NCBI GenBank assembly: GCA_947502495.1
Contig: CANNAC010000002.1
Coordinates: 248,001 to 312,000 of the forward strand
Direction of reading: 5' to 3'
DNA: 64,000 nt
Source of the DNA: an uncultured Flavobacteriaceae bacterium
GTDB taxonomy: Bacteria > Bacteroidota > Bacteroidia > Flavobacteriales > Flavobacteriaceae
Part shown: piece by piece, positions 31,545 through 39,214 of the stretch
Position numbering within the stretch: the stretch's first letter is position 1
Layout of the letters: each line of letters begins with the position of its first letter
Position numbers and translations under genes: made by a program
The notes under the pieces: generated by a model
Database searches by the model: none
What the model was told of the DNA's origin: nothing
Seen by the model: only the letters and a program-made list of their open reading frames with translations

Positions 31545-32441
31545 TTATTTATCCGCTAATTTTTTACCACTTCTTTTTTGTGATAAATAAACACCTATTA
31601 ATATAATACCAGAACCAAAAGCTTGCAACACACTAAAACCTTCGCCATCTAAAACTCCCCAAACCAAAGCCACAATTGGCATGACATAAGTAACAGAAGA
31701 AGCAAAAACCGGAGTAGACATTTGCACTAATTTATTAAAAATCACTTTAGCTAAAGCGGTACCAAAAAAGGATAATAGCGTAACATAAAATATAGACATA
31801 CCTAACTCAGGCTTACGAAACGTAGCTTCGGTAAAAAAATCGGTAAACAGCAAAACAATAATAGCAGGAATAAAGATAATGACATAGTTTCCTGTTGCAA
31901 TAGCCAAAGGTTTAACATCTTGAAGATACCTTTTTATAATATTTACATTTACAGCGTACATAAAGGTAGATACAATAATAAAACCAGCATACATATAGTT
32001 TTGTTCCGGGTTTAATGCAGCACCTTTTAAAATTAATATTGCAGTACCAATAAAACCAATTATAACTCCTAAAACTTGTCTTTTTGTAGAAGCTATTTGA
32101 AACACGGCAAAGCCAAGTAATATCGTATTTAATGGCACTAAAGAATTTAGAACAGAAACCACTGCACTATCAATTTCTGTTTCTGCTATTGCGAAGAAAA
32201 AAGCAGGAATAAATGATCCGAAAAAACCAGAAATAGCAATCCATTTCCAATCTTCTTTTTTAATCGTTTTTATGGTATTAAAACCTGCAGCAAACAAAAA
32301 CAAACCGGTTATGATTGTCCGTAAAGCCCCTAATTGATAGGGATTCAAACCAATTAGCGCTTTTTTAATAAGTATAAATGAAGTTCCCCAAATTAGCGAT
32401 AAAACGATAAGATAGGCCCATTTTTTATTATCCTGAAACAT
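31545..32441 (-). CDS. EamA/DMT family transporter
   Basis: A 298-residue inner-membrane protein with ten predicted transmembrane segments, made of two EamA repeats (residues about 5-137 and 148-288). The WGTSFILIKKALIGLNPYQLGALR start is typical of the drug/metabolite transporter superfamily. Members export amino acids, metabolites or drugs; the substrate cannot be told. It is transcribed singly and diverges from the HMA lipoprotein gene. Confidence 0.9.
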   Translation of the reverse strand: MFQDNKKWAYLIVLSLIWGTSFILIKKALIGLNPYQLGALRTIITGLFLFAAGFNTIKTIKKEDWKWIAISGFFGSFIPAFFFAIAETEIDSAVVSVLNSLVPLNTILLGFAVFQIASTKRQVLGVIIGFIGTAILILKGAALNPEQNYMYAGFIIVSTFMYAVNVNIIKRYLQDVKPLAIATGNYVIIFIPAIIVLLFTDFFTEATFRKPELGMSIFYVTLLSFFGTALAKVIFNKLVQMSTPVFASSVTYVMPIVALVWGVLDGEGFSVLQAFGSGIILIGVYLSQKRSGKKLADK

Positions 32442-32502
32442 ACGTCCTTTTTTAGTACTACAAATGTGCTACTTTTTAACACAATTAACAGCAAATAATT
32501 AT

Positions 32503-32510
32503 TAGATTTG
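32503..32510 (+). promoter_or_regulatory. Promoter-like box of the HMA lipoprotein gene
   Basis: TAGATTTG matches TAnnTTTG 30 bases before the start codon. Confidence 0.5.
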
Positions 32511-32539
32511 CAAACAGTTGAATAATAAAAACTTATACA

Positions 32540-32959
32540 ATGAAACAAATAAAAAAAATAGCAGCAATAGCTGTAATCGCTTTAGTAACATTTAGTTGCA
32601 AAAACGAACCTAAGGCAGAAGTAGTTACCATAGAAACAGAAACGGCTGTAGAAACTACAAAAGCAGCATTAGACCCAAATGCAACATATGCAAAAGCAGA
32701 ATTCACAATTGAAGGTATGACTTGTGCAATTGGTTGTGCAAGAACTATTGAAAAGAAACTAGCTAAAATGGAAGGTGTAAAATCTGCAAAAGTAGATTAC
32801 GACAAAAAATTAGCAATGGTAGAATATGACAACGCTAAAGTGACTACTACTTCTTTAGAAGAAACAGTAACTAAAGTTGGAGAAACATATACGGTTAAAG
32901 AAATGAAAACGGTAGAGTCTTTTACTGCTAAAAAAGCAGAAGCACCTGCAGACAAGTAA
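32540..32959 (+). CDS. Heavy-metal-associated (HMA) domain lipoprotein
   Basis: A 139-residue lipoprotein (lipid-attached Cys20 in VTFSC) with an HMA/CopZ-like ferredoxin fold at about residues 52-118. The metal loop reads GMTCAIGCA, a CxxxC pair rather than the canonical CxxC, and is followed by the usual EGVKSAKVDYDKKLAMVEYD strand pattern. It is anchored outside the cytoplasm and could bind copper or zinc in the periplasm. No metal ATPase is adjacent; the efflux operon lies 22 kb away. The Ala/Glu/Lys-rich tail is low complexity. Confidence 0.88.
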   Translation: MKQIKKIAAIAVIALVTFSCKNEPKAEVVTIETETAVETTKAALDPNATYAKAEFTIEGMTCAIGCARTIEKKLAKMEGVKSAKVDYDKKLAMVEYDNAKVTTTSLEETVTKVGETYTVKEMKTVESFTAKKAEAPADK

Positions 32960-32984
32960 ACAACTTGTTCGGATATAAATAATA

Positions 32985-33016
32985 AAAAAAGGCTTCTCAT
33001 AGAGAAGCCTTTTTTT
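32985..33016. terminator. Bidirectional terminator between HMA lipoprotein and gldD
   Basis: GGCTTCTC (32991-32998) and GAGAAGCC (33002-33009) with flanking A and T tracts extend to a 13-bp or longer stem around ATA. It reaches into the gldD stop codon. Confidence 0.85.
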
Positions 33017-33617
33017 ATTTCCAAATAATGCTTTCCATGATATGTTTAATATCATTTTTTAAATAACTTGCTGCTGGAAGTATGGAATCGAAATTAGGCT
33101 TTGTATAAAAGTATAAAGAACCGGTTAAAAAATGATCGGTACTATCGGTCACATAAAACTGTGATTGTGACGCTGCGTTTCCACCAACTTCATAAAACAT
33201 TCCGTAGACCTTGTTTTTAGGATTTTCAAATAAATCGCTAAATATCTCATCTGCTTTCTGCGTGTGTTCTTGCGTAAAATTTTGAGCATCTCGCAAATAA
33301 GAAATCAATTTCTCTTCGCTTTTATTTATAGACTTATACGTTAAGTAAATGGTTCCTTTTAAAGATGGATACTCTAAGTTCACACCATAACTATCCTCTC
33401 CATTTAATTTTCTTGTTTTGACATTGGTTGCTAATGCATTTTTTTCAAAATCAAAAGGCATATTTAAATGCGTTGCTACATAATTAGGTTCTGGATATTC
33501 TAATCGAAGTTTCGCTTCTGGTTTAGGTGTTATTTCGTTTCCGCAAGAAATTGCAAAAAAACAGATTACGATAATTAAACTTTTTAATAGGAGATTATGG
33601 TTTGGCTTATATATCAT
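33015..33617 (-). CDS. gldD: Gliding motility lipoprotein GldD
   Basis: A 200-residue lipoprotein (lipid-attached Cys25 in FFAISC) matching GldD, one of the Gld proteins that gliding in Flavobacterium depends on. The KLRLEYPEPNYVATHLNMPFDFEKN stretch after the signal and the C-terminal LPAASYLKNDIKHIMESIIW are recognisable family segments. GldD's exact job is not known; loss affects gliding and T9SS function. The order mutY-ssb-gldE-gldD on one strand is the conserved flavobacterial arrangement and supports the call. Confidence 0.92.
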   Translation of the reverse strand: MIYKPNHNLLLKSLIIVICFFAISCGNEITPKPEAKLRLEYPEPNYVATHLNMPFDFEKNALATNVKTRKLNGEDSYGVNLEYPSLKGTIYLTYKSINKSEEKLISYLRDAQNFTQEHTQKADEIFSDLFENPKNKVYGMFYEVGGNAASQSQFYVTDSTDHFLTGSLYFYTKPNFDSILPAASYLKNDIKHIMESIIWK

Positions 33618-33649
33618 AAAGTAAGTAATATTCAGTGTTCTAATATGTA

Positions 33650-34954
33650 TTATGGAAGAGTAACTTTTACGCGTATTATTCGTTTTTTATCTAATGCTTC
33701 AATAGTGAAAACATAATCTTGAAAAAGTATTTTGCTATTCGTTTTTGGGAAACTTCTAGAAATCTCCAAAACAAAACCTGCTATCGTTTCTGCTTCTCCT
33801 TTTTTGTTTTCAAAAATATCTTGTCCGTCTAATCTAATGACTTTATAAAAATCTTTCAAAGCGGTCTTCCCTTCAAAAACATAATTTTTATCATCTAATT
33901 TAGAGTATACTAATCCTTCATCATCAAACTCATCGCTGATATCTCCAACAATTTCTTCTATAATATCTTCTAAAGAAATAAGTCCAGAAGTTCCTCCGTA
34001 TTCATCTACCACAACAGCTAAATGCACTTTCTTCTCCTGAAACTCTGCCATTAAATCATCTAATTTTTTGTTTTCAGGAACAAAGAATGGTTCGCGTAAT
34101 AAGGTTTTCCAATCTAATTGCTTTCTATCGATAAAAGGCAATAAGTCTTTAACGTATAGAACGCCAACAACCGTATCAATATTATCTTTATATACCGGAA
34201 TTCTAGAATAACCGTTTTTAATGATCTCAGGAATTATGTCTGCATATTTTTGTTCTAAATTTAATGCAAAAATATCGATTCTTGGTCGCATCACTTGCTT
34301 GGTATCTGTATTACCAAAAGACACAATACCTTGTAGTATTTTTTGTTCTTCTTTAGTGGTATCTTCATCACTTGCCAACTCTAATGCTTGCGAAAGCTGA
34401 TCTACGCTAAGGTTCGATTTTTGTTTCGCAAATTTATTATTGATAGCTAATGTAATGCTTCGCATTGGTAAGCTTATAGGAGAAAAAACAACATCTAGAA
34501 AACGTATAGGATACGCCATAAATGTAGCAAATTTCAGCCTATTTCTAATAGCATATACTTTTGGTAAAATTTCACCAAATAGCAATATTAAAAAAGTAAC
34601 CAGAACAACTTCTAAAATAAATTTTATAGCCGAAGAACGAATACTTTCAAACATGAAATTACCCAAATAAGCAAACAGAATTACGATTGCAATATTTATA
34701 AAATTATTAGCAACAAGAATCGTTGCCAATAGTTTTTTAGGTCTTTCTAATAAATAGGAAATAATCTGAATTGGTTTTGCATTCTCCTCTAAACCTTCTT
34801 CTATATCTGTATCTGTTAAGGAAAAAAATGCCACTTCTGCTCCAGAGATTAGTGCTGAACACAGCAATAGCAAAAATAACAGTACAAAACCACTTACAAT
34901 TGAAAAATCAACAGCTAGATTTATTAGTAAAAAACTCGTGGGTTCAGGGTCCAA
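33650..34954 (-). CDS. gldE: Gliding motility-associated protein GldE (CNNM/CorC-type membrane protein)
   Basis: A 434-residue inner-membrane protein with a DUF21/CNNM transmembrane domain (about residues 15-200, including SGAEVAFFSL), a pair of CBS domains (about 205-335, with MRPRIDIFALN and DEYGGTSGLISLEDIIEEIVGDI) and a C-terminal CorC/HlyC domain. Relatives are magnesium or cobalt transport modulators; in gliding bacteria GldE supports GldD. The reading frame opens with a TTG at 34952-34954 and no ATG occurs until well inside the domain, so TTG is taken as start; it lies 22 bases past ssb. Confidence 0.9.
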   Translation of the reverse strand: MDPEPTSFLLINLAVDFSIVSGFVLLFLLLLCSALISGAEVAFFSLTDTDIEEGLEENAKPIQIISYLLERPKKLLATILVANNFINIAIVILFAYLGNFMFESIRSSAIKFILEVVLVTFLILLFGEILPKVYAIRNRLKFATFMAYPIRFLDVVFSPISLPMRSITLAINNKFAKQKSNLSVDQLSQALELASDEDTTKEEQKILQGIVSFGNTDTKQVMRPRIDIFALNLEQKYADIIPEIIKNGYSRIPVYKDNIDTVVGVLYVKDLLPFIDRKQLDWKTLLREPFFVPENKKLDDLMAEFQEKKVHLAVVVDEYGGTSGLISLEDIIEEIVGDISDEFDDEGLVYSKLDDKNYVFEGKTALKDFYKVIRLDGQDIFENKKGEAETIAGFVLEISRSFPKTNSKILFQDYVFTIEALDKKRIIRVKVTLP

Positions 34955-34976
34955 GGATTATATTTTTAGTTAAACG

Positions 34977-35438
34977 TTAAAAGGGTAGATCATCATTACC
35001 TTCTTCTACCTTTGGCTGACTAGCATTTGGTTGTGCTACTTGCGGCTTTTGTTGTTGTTGTTGTTGTTGCGGCTGACCACTATTGGCAGATCCACTTTCA
35101 TTTTTTGTAGTTAAGAAAGTAAAGTCATTACATTGAATTTCTGTAGAAAAACGATCATTTCCACCTTCATCTTGCCATTTTCTGGTTTTAATCCTTCCTT
35201 CTATATATACTTTATCTCCTTTGCTTAAATATTTTTCGCAAATTTCGGCACCTTTATTACGCACCACAATATTATGCCATTCGGTATTAGTAACACGCTC
35301 ATTCGTTTGCTTATTGGTATAGGTTTCATTCGTTGCCAAAGGAAAACGGCCAACACAGCCACCTCCTTCAAAATAATGCATTTTCACTTCATCCCCTAAA
35401 TGCCCAATTAGCATTACTTTATTTAACGTACCTGACAT
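34977..35438 (-). CDS. ssb: Single-stranded DNA-binding protein
   Basis: A 153-residue SSB. Residues 1-110 form the OB fold (MSGTLNKVMLIGHLGDEVK, TEWHNIVVRNKGAEICEKYLSKGDKVYIEGRI), followed by a Gln/Pro-rich linker with seven consecutive Gln and the acidic tip GNDDLPF that recruits replication and repair proteins. Length and domain order are standard. It precedes gldE by 22 bases. The Gln run is encoded by a (TTG)n microsatellite on the plus strand, a possible slippage site. Confidence 0.96.
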   Translation of the reverse strand: MSGTLNKVMLIGHLGDEVKMHYFEGGGCVGRFPLATNETYTNKQTNERVTNTEWHNIVVRNKGAEICEKYLSKGDKVYIEGRIKTRKWQDEGGNDRFSTEIQCNDFTFLTTKNESGSANSGQPQQQQQQQKPQVAQPNASQPKVEEGNDDLPF

Positions 35439-35461
35439 GATATCTTGTTTTTAATGTTCGA

Positions 35462-35469
35462 CAAAATTA
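35462..35469 (-). promoter_or_regulatory. ssb promoter-like box
   Basis: TAATTTTG on the minus strand matches TAnnTTTG 24 bases ahead of the ssb start, suggesting that ssb-gldE-gldD has its own promoter apart from mutY. Confidence 0.45.
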
Positions 35470-35627
35470 CGCTTTTGCAATTGATAAACTTAAAATTAAT
35501 AAAAAAATATGATATAGACTAATGCCAATTTAATCCTTGAAAAATGCATGACCTATTGTTTCTTTAAAATTCAAAAACAAGAACCGCTTTAACAGGCTAT
35601 TTCTAATCTAAATTAGGATATTCCTCT

Positions 35628-36668
35628 TTAAAAATCAAAAGCCTCCATAAAATTTGAAAGCAACACAGGAACCGGATAATCTATTATTTCATGAATAGAA
35701 ACTCCTTGAATACTAAGCGTGTCTGTTTCTATAATCCAAAATTTAGTATGCAAATGTTGGTGCGATAATTTATGAATAATTGCCTCTTCATTATATAAGG
35801 ACAAACGAAATGAAGAAGTATCTATTAAAGCATGATGCTCTAATTGCGAATTCATGGTGGTAAAGTCCATACTTGCATCACTCTCAATTAACGGAAACTG
35901 ATACAGATTTTGCCAAATACCTTTTCCTTCTCTTTTCTCTAAAATGGTTTTTTTATCGCTGGAAAGAAATACTAAAAAATTAAAATGTTTTGTCTTCGGT
36001 TTTAGACTCTTCTTCTTTACTGGTAATTCGGTAATTATATTTTTCTGCAAACCAACACAACCATTTTGTAGCGGACAAACAGTACAATCTGGGCTTTTAG
36101 GTTTGCATTGTCTGGCACCAAACTCCATAATAGCCTGGTTAAATTCTGCCGGATCATCTTTGTCTATTAATTTTTGAGCTAGTACTTTAAACTCTTTTTG
36201 ACCTTGACTACTATTAATAGGAGTAGCAATTCCGAAATATCTAGAAAACGCACGATATACATTCCCATCTACAACCGCACAAACCTCATTAAAGCAAATG
36301 GAAGCAATAGCACTTGCGGTATAATCACCTACACCTTTAAGTTTTAATAAATCTTTATAGTTATTTGGAAAGTCACCATTTAGTTCTTCTACTATATATT
36401 TTGCAGTTGCGTGTAAGTTTCTAGCTCTAGAATAATAGCCTAAACCTTGCCATAATTTTAAAACATCGCTTTCCGCTGCACTCGCAAGATCAAAAATTGT
36501 TGGAAAATTAGTAACAAAAGCTTCATAATAAGGTAATCCTTGATCCACTTTTGTTTGTTGTAAAATAATTTCGGACATCCATATGAAGTACGGATCCTTA
36601 GTTCTTCGCCATGGTAAATCCCTCTTATTTACTGAATACCAATGCGTTAAAGTTTTGTTTATAGTCAT
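35628..36668 (-). CDS. mutY: A/G-specific adenine glycosylase MutY
   Basis: A 346-residue MutY, which removes adenine mispaired with 8-oxoguanine. The helix-hairpin-helix LKGVGDYTASAIASI near residue 112 leads to the catalytic Asp in VVDGNVYR; LQQTKVDQGLPYYEAF near residue 37 contains the catalytic Glu region. The iron-sulfur cluster cysteines are in CKPKSPDCTVCPLQNGC (C-x6-C-x2-C-x5-C). The C-terminal NUDIX-like domain that reads 8-oxoG follows from about 225. Full length. It is the first gene of the mutY-ssb-gldE-gldD group. Confidence 0.95.
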   Translation of the reverse strand: MTINKTLTHWYSVNKRDLPWRRTKDPYFIWMSEIILQQTKVDQGLPYYEAFVTNFPTIFDLASAAESDVLKLWQGLGYYSRARNLHATAKYIVEELNGDFPNNYKDLLKLKGVGDYTASAIASICFNEVCAVVDGNVYRAFSRYFGIATPINSSQGQKEFKVLAQKLIDKDDPAEFNQAIMEFGARQCKPKSPDCTVCPLQNGCVGLQKNIITELPVKKKSLKPKTKHFNFLVFLSSDKKTILEKREGKGIWQNLYQFPLIESDASMDFTTMNSQLEHHALIDTSSFRLSLYNEEAIIHKLSHQHLHTKFWIIETDTLSIQGVSIHEIIDYPVPVLLSNFMEAFDF

Positions 36669-36728
36669 TTATTATATATAGTAAGTGCAAAAATAAACGT
36701 TTATTAGGTTAAATTTAAGTGAATTAGG

Positions 36729-36761
36729 TTTGAAATATTGAAATTTAAATTCCTATATTTG
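36729..36761 (+). promoter_or_regulatory. HU gene promoter
   Basis: TTTG (36729-36732), a 21-base spacer and TATATTTG (36754-36761), followed by GCATCC. The same 13-base core TATATTTGCATCC occurs before rplU. Confidence 0.7.
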
Positions 36762-36803
36762 CATCCCTTAATAACTGATTACAATAATTAAAAATAATAG
36801 AGA

Positions 36804-37094
36804 ATGACTAAGGCTGATTTAGTAGCAAAAATTTCTGAGAAATTAGGAATTGAAAAAGGAGATGTTCAAGCAACAGTTGAAACTTTTATGGAAGAAGTAA
36901 AAACTTCTTTAGAAGGTGGAGATAATGTATACTTAAGAGGATTTGGAAGCTTCATCATTAAGACAAGAGCTGAAAAAACGGGTAGAAATATTTCTAAGAA
37001 TACAACTATAAAAATACCTGCTCATAATATTCCAGCATTTAAACCTGCTAAAGTATTTGTAGAAGGAGTGAAAACAAATGTAGACGTTAAGTAA
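36804..37094 (+). CDS. DNA-binding protein HU
   Basis: A 96-residue HU/IHF-family nucleoid protein. The beta-arm region LRGFGSFIIKTRAEKTGRN with the DNA-intercalating Pro in KIPAHNIPAFKP is clear, as is the N-terminal MTKADLVAKISEKLGI. It bends and compacts DNA as a dimer. A strong promoter-like element lies 45 bases upstream. The tiny basic ribosomal-type gene follows 38 bases downstream. Confidence 0.95.
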   Translation: MTKADLVAKISEKLGIEKGDVQATVETFMEEVKTSLEGGDNVYLRGFGSFIIKTRAEKTGRNISKNTTIKIPAHNIPAFKPAKVFVEGVKTNVDVK

Positions 37095-37132
37095 GACGCT
37101 AAAATAATATTAATTTAAAAAAGATCAAACTT

Positions 37133-37225
37133 ATGCCAAGTGGTAAAAAACGCAAAAGACACAAGGTTGCTACGCATAAGCGTAAAAAAAGAAGACGCGC
37201 TAATCGTCACAAAAAGAAGAAATAG
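37133..37225 (+). CDS. 30-residue highly basic protein (AURKAIP1/COX24, bS22-like)
   Basis: A very short gene of 30 codons starting MPSGKKRKRHKVATHKRKKR. About 60 per cent of residues are Lys, Arg or His and no acidic residue is present. It matches the AURKAIP1/COX24-type small proteins found in Bacteroidota, relatives of mitochondrial mS38 and mycobacterial bS22, so a small-subunit ribosomal role is likely. It is conserved in this position between HU and the RNase G/E gene as far as I recall. The terminator at 37231-37255 lies six bases after its stop. Confidence 0.8.
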   Translation: MPSGKKRKRHKVATHKRKKRRRANRHKKKK

Positions 37226-37230
37226 ATTGA

Positions 37231-37256
37231 AAAAGTAGTTAATAGCTACTTTTTTG
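37231..37256 (+). terminator. Terminator after the HU / small basic protein unit
   Basis: AAAAGTAG (37231-37238) pairs with CTACTTTT (37246-37253) around a 7-base loop, followed by more T. Confidence 0.75.
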
Positions 37257-37345
37257 GTTTATAGCAAACGTTCTTTGAAATGAGTTCTATAAAAACACGT
37301 ACTACCTTGCGTAGTTTGAACTCCACGGATTTAAAAACCCTGTGA

Positions 37346-37394
37346 TTTCTAATCATAGTTAAAGTTAATAGATAGCTTTAACTATGATTAGAAA
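37346..37394. repeat. Perfect 19-bp inverted repeat in the rng leader region
   Basis: Bases 37346-37364 are the exact reverse complement of 37376-37394, with an 11-base spacer. There is no T-tract on the plus strand, so it is not an ordinary terminator. It lies 125 bases before the RNase G/E start codon. The rest of the 37257-37518 interval shows no gene. Confidence 0.85.
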
Positions 37395-37518
37395 AATAAT
37401 GTATAATCCATCTGTATAATTTGGTTATTGGTTTTTAGTTACTGGTCGTTATTCTAAAAAGAATTACAACCTATAACTTATAACTCGTAACTAGAGCGTA
37501 TGGATAAAAATTAACAAA

Positions 37519-39069
37519 ATGGATAAAGAATTGATCATTAGATCTAGTTCCAACCACGTTGATTTTGCCTTATTAAAAGATGGAAAACTTATTGAATTAC
37601 AAAAAGATGAAGATGGTAACGACTTTTCTGTTGGCGATGTGTTTATTGCCAAAACCAGAAAAGCAGTTCCTGGTCTAAATGCCGCATTTGTTAATGTTGG
37701 CTATGAAAAAGATGCATTTTTGCATTATCATGATTTAGGACCAAAACTACCTTCTCTTTTAAAATTCACAAAAAGTGTAAGCACAGGTAAACTAAATGAT
37801 TTTTCATTAAAGAATTTCCCATTTGAAAAAGATATTGATAAAAACGGAAGCATTGCTAACGTTATAAAATCAAATCAATCGTTACTCGTACAAATAGTAA
37901 AAGAACCAATATCTACAAAAGGCCCTAGAATAAGCTCAGAGCTTTCTATTGCTGGTAGATATATTGTTTTAGTTCCTTTTTCTGATCGTATTTCTATTTC
38001 TCAAAAAATAGAAAGTAAAGAAGAGAAAGAAAGACTAAAACGATTGGTTAAAAGTATTACTCCAAAAGGTTTTGGTGTAATAATACGTACGGTAGCAGAA
38101 GGCAAAAAAGTAGCTGAACTAGATAAAGATTTACAAAATTTGTTAGGTCGTTGGACCGCAATGTGTAAAAAGCTACATAAAGCACAACATCCAAGTAAAG
38201 TATTAGGAGAAATGAATAAAGCTTCTTCTATTTTACGAGACATATTTAATGATTCCTTTACAGGAATTCATGTGGATGATGAAGCGCTTTACGTTCAAAT
38301 TAAAGATTATGTGCAACTAATTGCACCAAAAAAAGAATCCATAGTTAAATTGTATCAGTCAAACGTTCCAATATTTGAAAAATTTGGAGTGGAAAGACAA
38401 ATTAAAACCTCTTTTGGAAAAACTGTTTCCATGGCAAAAGGAGCGTATTTGGTAATAGAACACACCGAAGCACTTCATGTTGTAGATGTAAATAGTGGAA
38501 ATCGCTCTAATAAAGCAAATTCCCAAGAGGATACAGCACTTGAAGTTAATTTAATTGCAGCAACAGAAATGGCCAGACAATTGCGTTTACGTGATATGGG
38601 CGGTATAATTGTTGTAGATTTTATTGACCTAAACACTGCTGAACACAGAAAAAAGCTTTTCAATCATCTACGTGATGAAATGAAAGATGATAGAGCTAAA
38701 CATAAAATACTACCTCCAAGTAAATTTGGATTGATACAAATAACTAGACAAAGAGTAAGACCAGAAATGAACATTAAAACTCGCGAGGAAAATCCGGATG
38801 AGATTATTAATGGTACAGAAGTTGAAGCTCCAATCAGTATTGTTCCAAAAATCAAAGATGATATGGAACGATTATTTAAAAAAGACTATCAGAAGGTGAC
38901 TTTAAACACACATCCTTTTATAGCAGCCTTTTTAACAAAAGGTTTTCCATCGATACGTTCAAAATGGTTTTTTGAACATAAGAAATGGGTGAAAATTTTA
39001 CCAAGAGATGCTTACACGTATTTAGAATATCATTTTTTTGATAAAGATGGTAATCAAATAAAAAAATAA
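37519..39069 (+). CDS. rng: Ribonuclease E/G family protein
   Basis: A 516-residue endoribonuclease of the RNase E/G family, acting in rRNA maturation and mRNA decay. The S1 RNA-binding region is at about residues 35-125 (VGDVFIAKTRKAVPGLNAAFVNVGYEKDAFL), and the DNase I-like catalytic region contains HVVDVNSGN near residue 318 and VVDFIDL near 365, with the two magnesium-binding Asp residues. The zinc-link CPxC motif that joins protomers in E. coli RNase E/G is absent: after TRQRVRP the sequence contains no cysteine. There is no long C-terminal degradosome scaffold, so it is the short RNase G type. Confidence 0.93.
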   Translation: MDKELIIRSSSNHVDFALLKDGKLIELQKDEDGNDFSVGDVFIAKTRKAVPGLNAAFVNVGYEKDAFLHYHDLGPKLPSLLKFTKSVSTGKLNDFSLKNFPFEKDIDKNGSIANVIKSNQSLLVQIVKEPISTKGPRISSELSIAGRYIVLVPFSDRISISQKIESKEEKERLKRLVKSITPKGFGVIIRTVAEGKKVAELDKDLQNLLGRWTAMCKKLHKAQHPSKVLGEMNKASSILRDIFNDSFTGIHVDDEALYVQIKDYVQLIAPKKESIVKLYQSNVPIFEKFGVERQIKTSFGKTVSMAKGAYLVIEHTEALHVVDVNSGNRSNKANSQEDTALEVNLIAATEMARQLRLRDMGGIIVVDFIDLNTAEHRKKLFNHLRDEMKDDRAKHKILPPSKFGLIQITRQRVRPEMNIKTREENPDEIINGTEVEAPISIVPKIKDDMERLFKKDYQKVTLNTHPFIAAFLTKGFPSIRSKWFFEHKKWVKILPRDAYTYLEYHFFDKDGNQIKK

Positions 39070-39070
39070 A

Positions 39071-39104
39071 AAAAGCCTTACTTTAAAAAGTAAGGCTTTT
39101 TTGT
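39071..39104 (+). terminator. Terminator of the RNase G/E gene
   Basis: A perfect 14-bp stem (39071-39084 with 39087-39100) followed by TTGTTTT, right after the stop codon. Confidence 0.85.
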
Positions 39105-39163
39105 TTTATATACTTTTCTATTTATAAATTTCATATCCAAAAACACGAAACTACTTGTATAAA

Positions 39164-39192
39164 AAAACCATCTCCTTAGAGATGGTTTTTAT
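39164..39192. terminator. Terminator of the T9SS adhesin operon
   Basis: A perfect 11-bp stem (39164-39174 with 39179-39189), loop CTTA, with an A-tract before and T-tract after. It lies 25 bases past the PorE-like gene on the minus strand. Confidence 0.8.
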
Positions 39193-39214
39193 TTGTTATA
39201 CTGTTGTTTTAGTA

